Assembly (NCBI GenBank): GCA_025457985.1
Contig: JALOTI010000032.1
Coordinates: forward strand, 1-11,526
From: Leptospira sp.
GTDB lineage: Bacteria > Spirochaetota > Leptospiria > Leptospirales > Leptospiraceae
Reading direction: 5' to 3'
Length of the DNA: 11,526 nucleotides
A model generated the notes under the pieces. It saw only the letters and a list, made by a program, of their open reading frames with translations, was not told where the DNA came from and did no database searches. The number at the start of each line of letters is the position of its first letter. Within the stretch, counting starts at the first letter, position 1. A program made the translations under genes and the position numbers. Below, one piece after another: positions 6,985 to 11,526 of the stretch.

Positions 6985-7240
6985 GGCTTGGCCTCCCGCC
7001 ACTTTCCTTTCGGGAAAGTGGTTGGGGGCGGAAGCGCTAGCGGACCCCGAAGGAGCCCGTCCGGCGGCCAAAATTGCGAACAAAATCGGGCTAGAAGCGA
7101 ACTTTTGGAGAGAAAAAAATTGCGGAGTTCGAAACGTACGTGCGGAAATTCGGGGCTGTGGTAGAAGGAAGCCATTGGGTGGCGGGTCCAGTTCCCCACC
7201 CAAACAAAGGGCGGGGATGGTAGTTTCTCCCCCCATCTCC
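6985..7240. repeat. GC-rich hairpin-bearing intergenic element (probable dispersed repeat)
   Basis: The stretch between the DUF2721 stop and about 7240 is visibly much richer in G+C than the genes around it and has no credible gene. It contains a perfect 9-bp stem CCACTTTCC/GGAAAGTGG (6999-7007 and 7013-7021, 5-nt loop), an 8-bp palindrome CGCTAGCG (7035-7042), a CGGAC/GTCCG pair (7041-7045 and 7059-7063), and a second stem TTGGGTGG/CCACCCAA (7175-7182 and 7196-7203, 13-nt loop). The first hairpin has no T-run after it, so it is not a standard terminator. From general memory, segments of this kind recur between genes in saprophytic Leptospira; that is an inference and cannot be tested here. 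It begins exactly at the end of the preceding coding sequence. Confidence 0.6.
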
Positions 7241-7332
7241 CTTTTGTAACAATTCTGACAAAAAAAAACGATTTTCGGGGTACCTTCTGTTTCTAGAAAG
7301 GTAAGTAAAACTTTAAAATCGGAAATTCCTTC
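7241..7332 (+). promoter_or_regulatory. Upstream region of the beta-oxidation operon with inverted repeat
   Basis: A-rich DNA between the GC-rich element and the dehydrogenase start. CTGACA at 7255-7260 is a good -35-like hexamer, but no clear -10 lies 16-18 nt downstream. An inverted repeat TACCTT...AAGGTA (7281-7286 and 7298-7303) encloses a 10-bp palindrome TTTCTAGAAA (7290-7299). The position, shortly before the start codon and after the putative -35, suits an operator for a repressor of fatty-acid genes, or a leader hairpin. No strong SD precedes ATG 7333 (only GGAA about 10 nt upstream). Confidence 0.4.
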
Positions 7333-8643
7333 ATGAGAGAAATCAAAACCGTCACGATTTTAGGTGCCAACGGAGCCATGGGTTCCGGAAGTGCAGGCGT
7401 TATCGCTGCCTTCGGTGGGGCCAAAGTCTATATGCTCGCAAGAGATGTTGAAAAAGCTAAACAAGGCATTGAAGCCGCTGTTTCTTCCGTCAAAACCGAC
7501 ACAATCCGTGCCCGAATGATCCCCGGTTCCTATGACGCCGATTTGGAAAAGGCAGTTGCGGATTCCGATTGGGTGTTTGAACTCGTAGCCGAAAGTTACG
7601 AAGTGAAAGAACCCATCAATGCCCGCATTGCCAAAGCAAGAAAACCAGGAACCATCGTTTCGACAGTTTCCTCAGGACTTTCCATTGGCCGCCTTGCTTC
7701 TGCCTTTGATGAGGACGGAAAAAAGCACTACTACGGAACCCATTTTTTCAACCCACCGTATAAGATGATCCTTTGTGAACTTGTGACCCACGCAGGAAAC
7801 GACAAAAAAGTCACAGCTAAGTTAGGTGAATATTTAGAAAAAGTATTAGGCCGTGCCGTAGTTTATACAAACGACACTCCTGCCTTTGCCGGAAACCGAA
7901 TTGGATTCCAGCTCATGAATGAAGTTGCCCACTTTGCAGAGAAGTATGCAGACAAAGGTGGAATCGCTCTTATGGACGAAATCATGTCTGGTTACACAGG
8001 CCGTGCCATGGGACCACTCGCAACAGCAGACTTCGTGGGTCTTGATGTCCACAAAGCAATTGTAGACAATATCTACGACAATACAAAAGACGAAGCTCGT
8101 GAAACATTCAAACTTCCTGGTTACTTCCAAAAACTAATCGATGAAGGGAAACTCGGTATGAAGTCCGGTGGTGGTCTTACAAAAGTCGTAAAACACCCAG
8201 ACGGCAAACGAGAAAAGTTTGTTTATAATATCAAAACAGGAGCGTACGATCCGTACCCTAAATTTGATATTCCTTTTATCAAGGAAGCACGCCAAAAGAT
8301 CAAAGACTCTGATTACAAAGGTGCAATGGAAGTTGTAAAAACGGCATCTGGATTCGAAGCAGATCTTGCTCGCTACTTTATCTCTCGTTATATCAGCTAC
8401 TCACTTTCACTTGTGGGTGAAGTAGTGGACACAAAAGAAAACACGGACGGTGCGATGGGATTTGGATTCAATTGGGTTCCCGCATCTGCCTTTGTAGATT
8501 TCCTTGGTGGACCAAAAGAAACAATCAAATTGATGGAAGCATCAAAAATCCCGGTTCCAAAACTTTTAAAAGATGCCAAAGAAGGCAAAAAGTTTTACGA
8601 ACTCGCAGACAAACTAGACGCACGTTCCTTGTTCAAAGGTTAA
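7333..8643 (+). CDS. 3-hydroxyacyl-CoA dehydrogenase (stand-alone, fatty-acid beta-oxidation)
   Basis: This 436-aa NAD-dependent enzyme should oxidise (S)-3-hydroxyacyl-CoA to 3-ketoacyl-CoA, the third step of beta-oxidation. The Rossmann motif GANGAMG is at 11-17. SSGLSI (113-118) and THFFNPP (136-142) follow, with catalytic His137 and partner Glu149 (CELV). [10 protein letters not shown] (182-191) carries the conserved Asn188. The C-terminal domain motifs [13 protein letters not shown] (227-239) and LGMKSGGGL (274-282) are present. There is no enoyl-CoA hydratase domain, unlike FadB-type fusions, so hydration must be done by another protein. About 140 residues extend beyond the usual core, forming a second helical domain copy ([28 protein letters not shown]) as in the C-terminal half of multifunctional enzymes. 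Strong codon bias relative to the left half suggests high expression. The thiolase starts 23 nt downstream. Confidence 0.92.
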   Translation: MREIKTVTILGANGAMGSGSAGVIAAFGGAKVYMLARDVEKAKQGIEAAVSSVKTDTIRARMIPGSYDADLEKAVADSDWVFELVAESYEVKEPINARIAKARKPGTIVSTVSSGLSIGRLASAFDEDGKKHYYGTHFFNPPYKMILCELVTHAGNDKKVTAKLGEYLEKVLGRAVVYTNDTPAFAGNRIGFQLMNEVAHFAEKYADKGGIALMDEIMSGYTGRAMGPLATADFVGLDVHKAIVDNIYDNTKDEARETFKLPGYFQKLIDEGKLGMKSGGGLTKVVKHPDGKREKFVYNIKTGAYDPYPKFDIPFIKEARQKIKDSDYKGAMEVVKTASGFEADLARYFISRYISYSLSLVGEVVDTKENTDGAMGFGFNWVPASAFVDFLGGPKETIKLMEASKIPVPKLLKDAKEGKKFYELADKLDARSLFKG

Positions 8644-8666
8644 TAGGAGTTTAATAGGAGTATCGT
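8640..8666 (+). promoter_or_regulatory. Duplicated ribosome-binding site before the thiolase
   Basis: An 11-bp unit, TTAATAGGAGT, occurs twice in perfect tandem (8640-8650 and 8651-8661). The first copy contains the stop codon of the dehydrogenase gene (TAA 8641-8643). The second provides AGGAG (8656-8660) six bases before ATG 8667, an ideal spacing; the first AGGAG (8645-8649) is too far to serve that ATG well. It reads as a recent small tandem duplication. Confidence 0.85.
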
Positions 8667-9932
8667 ATGAGTGAAAAAGTATATGTATTAGGTGGAGAAC
8701 AAACCGACTTCCAACGCAATTGGACGAAGGAAGGAAAACACTTCGTATCTATGATGCGTGAAGTGATGGACGATGCTCTCGAAAAAGTAGGAATCACCTA
8801 CGACGAAATCAAAAAACTGAACAAGGAAAACAAGGTTGCTGTTTTTGTGGGTAACTTTGATGCCGAGCAGTATACCAACCAAGGACATTTGGGAGCCTTT
8901 CTTACCGAAGTAAACCCTGCTTTCAACGGTGTTCCTGGTGCGCGTTACGAAGCCGCTTGTGCATCCGGTTCTGTGGCTCTAGATGCGGCTGTGACTCATA
9001 TCCGTGCGGAAGACTATGATCTAGCGATTGTTCTTGGAATCGAAGTGATGAAAACAGTTTCTTCCTCCGTGGGTGGTGACTTCCTTGGAACAGCCGCTTA
9101 TTACGAAAAAGAAGCAAAAGGAGTTCAGTTTCCTTTCCCTAAACTCTTCGGAAAATTAGCAGATGTTATCTTGGAGCGCTACGAACTCAAAGAAGAGCGT
9201 TTTATGGATGCCCTTGCTGAAATTTCTCGTATCAACTATGCAAATGCAAAACGCAATCCAAAAGCACAAACTCGTTCTTGGTTCATGAACAAAGAACATG
9301 CAATGGCTCGTGGTGGTGCAAATAACATGGCGGTAGGTGGTAGACTTTGTATCACAGACTGTTCGCAGGTTACAGACGGTGCGGCAGTAACAATCCTTGC
9401 CTCCAAAGACTATGCAAAGGATTACGCAAAAAAACACGGCAAAAAAATCGATGATATCCCACGTATCAAAGGTTGGGGACACCGTGTAGCACCGATTACA
9501 TTCGAAGCAAAAAAGAATGAATCCGTGGGCGACAAATACATCCTACCTTGGACCCGCCAAACTGTGAAGGATGCATACAAACGTGCTGACCTGGATGTAA
9601 AAGACATCGATGTATTTGAAACCCATGATTGTTTCACTTCTTCTGAGTATGCGGCCATTTCTGCGTTTGGTATTTCTGAGCCAGGAAAGGAACATATTGC
9701 GATCGAAGAAGGAACGATCGACTTCGGTGGGAAAAAACCAATCAACCCATCCGGTGGACTCATTGGTGTGGGCCACCCTGTTGGAGCATCAGGAGTTCGT
9801 ATGTTACTTGACCTTCACAAACAAGTGACAGGAACTGCTGGCGACTACCAAGTGAAAGGTGCCAAAAACGGGCTTATGCTCAATATTGGTGGTTCCGCAA
9901 CGACAAATCTGGTGTTTATCGTAGGAAGATAA
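8667..9932 (+). CDS. Thiolase (acetyl-CoA C-acyltransferase), SCPx-like type
   Basis: This 421-aa thiolase should cleave 3-ketoacyl-CoA with CoA to acetyl-CoA and a shortened acyl-CoA, the step after the dehydrogenase encoded just upstream. The nucleophilic Cys98 lies in [12 protein letters not shown] (94-105). [13 protein letters not shown] (318-330) is the HDCF motif of the sterol-carrier-protein-x/thiolase-like branch, with His320 and Cys322. [10 protein letters not shown] (367-376) carries the catalytic His370, and NIGGSATTN (406-414) closes the active site. There is no C-terminal SCP2 lipid-binding domain; the protein ends with the thiolase fold. A strong SD at the correct distance and high-expression codon use match its partner. 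Substrate chain length cannot be read from sequence. A strong terminator follows at 10041-10073. Confidence 0.93.
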   Translation: MSEKVYVLGGEQTDFQRNWTKEGKHFVSMMREVMDDALEKVGITYDEIKKLNKENKVAVFVGNFDAEQYTNQGHLGAFLTEVNPAFNGVPGARYEAACASGSVALDAAVTHIRAEDYDLAIVLGIEVMKTVSSSVGGDFLGTAAYYEKEAKGVQFPFPKLFGKLADVILERYELKEERFMDALAEISRINYANAKRNPKAQTRSWFMNKEHAMARGGANNMAVGGRLCITDCSQVTDGAAVTILASKDYAKDYAKKHGKKIDDIPRIKGWGHRVAPITFEAKKNESVGDKYILPWTRQTVKDAYKRADLDVKDIDVFETHDCFTSSEYAAISAFGISEPGKEHIAIEEGTIDFGGKKPINPSGGLIGVGHPVGASGVRMLLDLHKQVTGTAGDYQVKGAKNGLMLNIGGSATTNLVFIVGR

Positions 9933-10254
9933 TTCCTTCGAACATCACATTCCAAATTCGTGTTTGGTGTCACCATCAAATTTTTGTTAGGTGGCGATAT
10001 CAAACTACAACAAAAACGCATTTAGAAACTAGTATAAAAGCTAGAGAGGAAAGAATCCTTTCTAGTTTTTTTTGGCCGCCTCGCTATCCAATGTATTCTC
10101 TTCTCCATCGGATCAAGCGATCCCGCTCTCCGCTCCAATCTTTGCTTCGCAAAGGATTTCCGCTTCGATCGGTGGCGGAAAGAGATCCAAACCGATGAAT
10201 CCGATGCAAAAAACTTCTTTCTTAATTTTTTCCTCCGACGAAAAATTTTTCCGT
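9933..10254. other. Gene-free interval between thiolase and deoxyribosyltransferase
   Basis: The interval is 322 nt. The first 108 nt (9933-10040) hold only a small hairpin CCAAA-ttcgtg-TTTGG and no gene. The terminator follows. From 10074 to about 10200 come three hairpins in series: GGATC/GATCC (10110-10114 and 10119-10123), AATCTTTGC/GCAAAGGATT with one bulge (10137-10145 and 10149-10158, 3-nt loop) and TTCCGC/GCGGAA (10158-10163 and 10175-10180). This block, like 6985-7240, looks like an intergenic repeat element. The reading frame of the next gene happens to stay open through it from TTG 10072, which could mislead start calling. Confidence 0.6.
10041..10073 (+). terminator. Rho-independent terminator of the dehydrogenase-thiolase operon
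   Basis: A 10-bp stem (10041-10050 with 10056-10065, one G-U pair) and a 5-nt AAGAA loop are followed at once by eight T (10066-10073). It lies about 108 nt after the thiolase stop. A short upstream AAACTAG (10026-10032) can pair perfectly with CTAGTTT (10062-10068), which includes the terminator's 3' arm, so an alternative fold exists. Confidence 0.85.
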
Positions 10255-10782
10255 ATGCCAAAATCGATCTATCTTGCCGGACCTGAAGTATTTTTACCAA
10301 ATGCTTTTGAAATTTTAAAACAAAACAAAGAACTGTGCAAAAACAAAGGTTTTTTGGCAGTCAATCCCTTTGACGGCGAAGTTCCGAAAGACCTCCCTCG
10401 TGACACAACCCTTGCGAGAACCATCTTTGAAGAAAACTGCAAACTCATCGACCGAGTAGATCTCATCATCGCCAATTGCAATTTCTTCCGAGGCGCCTGT
10501 ATCGATGATGGAACCGCCTTTGAAATCGGATATGGTTTCGCAAAAGGAAAGGAGATTTGGGGCTACCGAAAGGATTTGATTCCCTTACATTTAAAAACAA
10601 AAGAGATTCTATCCGTTGTAATACATGACTCGGGTTATCCGATAGACATAGACGGGTATCTCCTCAACGAAGACTTTGGAAACTCCATTAATTTGATGTT
10701 GGAATTTTCCATCCAAAAGTCTGGCGGAAAATTAGTTCAAGGGGGGTTGGCTGAAGTGCTAGAGGAACTTTCCCACAGATGA
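10255..10782 (+). CDS. Nucleoside 2-deoxyribosyltransferase family protein (175 aa)
   Basis: This small Rossmann-like enzyme should exchange or remove the base of 2'-deoxynucleosides (nucleoside salvage). YLAGPEVF (6-13) is the family's N-terminal strand and nucleotide loop. CNFFRGACIDDGTAFEIGYGFAKGKEIWGY (75-104) holds the family's DxGTAxEIGY core, with Glu90 the likely nucleophile and Asp85 nearby. VNPFDG (36-41) is also typical. A hydrolase of deoxynucleotides (DNPH1-like) is a less likely reading. I place the start at ATG 10255, because family members begin only a few residues before YLAGPE. The frame is open upstream (ATG 10195 and 10204, TTG 10072), but those codons run through the hairpin element and would add unrelated residues. 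There is no clear SD. The stop TGA (10780-10782) lies inside a CACAGATGAA repeat unit. Confidence 0.87.
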   Translation: MPKSIYLAGPEVFLPNAFEILKQNKELCKNKGFLAVNPFDGEVPKDLPRDTTLARTIFEENCKLIDRVDLIIANCNFFRGACIDDGTAFEIGYGFAKGKEIWGYRKDLIPLHLKTKEILSVVIHDSGYPIDIDGYLLNEDFGNSINLMLEFSIQKSGGKLVQGGLAEVLEELSHR

Positions 10783-10870
10783 ACACCCTCTCTCCTACCC
10801 ATCTGTGTCTATCCGTGTTTATCTGTGGTTAAAAAACGTTACCACGGATGAACACTGATGAACGCGGATT
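10774..10870. repeat. Decamer-repeat hairpin element
   Basis: Units of consensus CACRGATRAA occur with exact 10-bp period. Three lie on the plus strand at 10844-10873 (CACGGATGAA, CACTGATGAA, CGCGGATTAT), three on the minus strand in 10798-10827, and one lone plus unit at 10774-10783 overlaps the stop of the deoxyribosyltransferase gene. The facing arms 10801-10830 and 10840-10869 form a long stem over a 9-nt A-rich loop. As RNA, 22 of 30 positions pair by Watson-Crick and 5 more by G-U. No T-run follows, so it is not a classic terminator. Similar CACGGATGAA-like repeats occur in many bacterial genomes, from general memory. Confidence 0.75.
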
Positions 10871-11031
10871 ATGCTATCAGAATGAATTTCGCTGATTTCC
10901 GAATTTTCATTTAATTTCAATTTTCTGTAAAAGAGTTTTATGGAAATGGGGCGAGAGATATTAATTTTTTATATTGAAGTGCTGGACAGACTAGGCTTTC
11001 AAATTCAATCGTCTTTCTGTAAAAAGAAATC
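10871..11031. other. Gene-free A/T-rich interval
   Basis: About 160 nt between the decamer hairpin and the 3' end of the minus-strand lipoprotein gene. TTTCTGTAAAA occurs twice (about 10921-10931 and 11014-11024), and the second copy can form a weak TTTCT/AGAAA stem. No convincing gene, promoter or terminator is seen. Confidence 0.5.
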
Positions 11032-11259
11032 TTAAAATTTGATTAGTTGCCCAGACTTTTTCGGTTTACAATTTCTTATTATCCCAAGAAGGCATGCATC
11101 GCAATTTTCATTTCTACGATCAGTTTCTGATAAGGCAATGAGTGCCTCAGCGCACCTCTGTCTAGCTGCCTTCCCCGTTTCCTCATCGTTAGGAAAAAAA
11201 TTCCCAGCACACGAAAACAAAAGCAAACAGATACAAACGATCATTTTGTTAATTGCCAT
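11032..11259 (-). CDS. Small cysteine-rich putative lipoprotein (75 aa)
   Basis: A short gene supported by its signal and SD rather than by homology. MAINKMIVCICLLLFSC is a good lipoprotein signal with LFSC lipobox and Cys17 as the lipidation site. The mature part of about 58 residues has four cysteines, Cys36, Cys53, Cys56 and Cys64 (RCAEAL, ENCDACLLG, IRNC), in a spacing that could give two disulphides, and ends in a basic tail. An SD GGAG lies about 5 nt before ATG 11259-11257, in AGGGAGTTCTC. No family is named here; small Cys-containing lipoproteins of this style are common in leptospires. The overlapping plus-strand frame (11039-11446) shows no protein character. Confidence 0.75.
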   Translation of the reverse strand: MAINKMIVCICLLLFSCAGNFFPNDEETGKAARQRCAEALIALSETDRRNENCDACLLGIIRNCKPKKSGQLIKF

Positions 11260-11526
11260 GAGAACTCCCTCTTTTTATATTTGTGACTCCATTCTTTGCA
11301 ATCCTTCCTGGTCAAACTACAAATCATCCTTTGTTTTTCCTAAGCAACAGAATGAACTTAAAGCACAAATTACTAATATTATAATTTTTTTTCTAGATTT
11401 TATTTTCGGGCGGTCTTTTGTTTGGAACGCTCGCGACGTTATTTGAACAGTTTTTGAACGTTCTGAACGTTATTTTTGAATTTTTTGAGTAGGTTTAAGA
11501 GAATTTCTGGTTAAAATTTTTTCCCT
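11260..11526. other. Gene-free A/T-rich right edge with spaced TGAAC motifs
   Basis: The 267 nt upstream of the small lipoprotein hold no gene on either strand. ATTATAAT at 11378-11385 could serve as a -10 box in either direction, but no good -35 accompanies it. Near the edge TGA(A) recurs at 11444, 11455, 11464, 11477 and 11486, with AACGTT twice (11457-11462 and 11466-11471), which could be a regulator-binding array for a gene beyond the window. Confidence 0.4.

Noticed and set aside
6999..7021. Perfect 9-bp hairpin as a terminator for selO-DUF2721
   Set aside because: It is followed by a G-rich stretch rather than T residues, and is better seen as part of the repeat element.
6889..7249. 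Overlapping long frames on both strands through the GC-rich element (7022-7249 plus; 6889-7236 and 6708-7199 minus)
   Set aside because: Their products are low-complexity Gly/Pro/Ala/Ser/Arg strings with no domain. They are open because GC-rich DNA lacks stop codons, and they overlap hairpins and the DUF2721 gene.
7846..9776. Several 60-115-aa frames opposite or overlapping the dehydrogenase and thiolase genes
   Set aside because: They are shadows of two well-supported genes with strong codon bias; none has domain features or its own SD.
10072..10254. N-terminal extension of the deoxyribosyltransferase from TTG 10072 or ATG 10195/10204
   Set aside because: The extra residues come from the terminator edge and hairpin element, and family members begin just before YLAGPE, so ATG 10255 is preferred.
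10774..10870. Decamer repeats as a CRISPR array
   Set aside because: Units are 10 bp, adjacent without spacers, and face each other in two orientations; no cas genes are nearby.
11039..11446. Plus-strand 135-aa frame opposite the small lipoprotein
   Set aside because: It has no SD or domain and runs through A/T-rich non-coding DNA. The opposite strand has a lipobox and a well-placed SD.

Overview
The window looks like a chromosomal segment of a Leptospira-type spirochaete, most likely from the saprophytic side of the genus. The grounds are moderate GC with A/T-rich intergenic DNA, several small proteins with loose spirochaetal lipoboxes, stand-alone cyclic-nucleotide-binding proteins, an SCPx-type thiolase paired with a hydroxyacyl-CoA dehydrogenase, and GC-rich hairpin elements between genes. 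The assignment comes from protein character and layout, not from a database match.

Left part, plus strand (1-1094): the C-terminus of an ankyrin-repeat protein is joined by TAATG to a 144-aa cyclic-nucleotide-binding (CNB) protein. That gene overlaps by 14 nt a second, 172-aa CNB protein. Neither CNB protein carries an effector domain.

Minus-strand operon (4924 down to 1063), with every junction overlapping: an AlkC-type DNA alkylation-repair glycosylase, two small lipoproteins that resemble each other, an LpqC/PHB-depolymerase-like esterase, and a short-chain dehydrogenase (SDR) broken by a frameshift with missing residues. The SDR end overlaps the second CNB gene convergently by 32 nt.

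Middle, plus strand (5035-6984): selO (protein AMPylase, Cys form) is transcribed divergently from alkC and followed 6 nt later by a DUF2721 membrane protein. A GC-rich, hairpin-bearing non-coding element lies directly after it (about 6985-7240).

Right, plus strand (7333-9932): a two-gene fatty-acid beta-oxidation operon encodes 3-hydroxyacyl-CoA dehydrogenase and thiolase, with a duplicated ribosome-binding site between them and a strong intrinsic terminator after them. A second hairpin-rich element precedes a nucleoside 2-deoxyribosyltransferase (10255-10782). Its stop codon lies in a decamer-repeat region that forms a 30-bp imperfect hairpin. A small minus-strand Cys-rich lipoprotein (11032-11259) and about 270 nt of A/T-rich DNA with spaced TGAAC motifs end the window.

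No defence system, phage, transposase, CRISPR array, tRNA or rRNA is visible. The points most worth pursuing are the alkC-lipoprotein-esterase operon, the coupled CNB pair, the SDR lesion and the three intergenic repeat structures.
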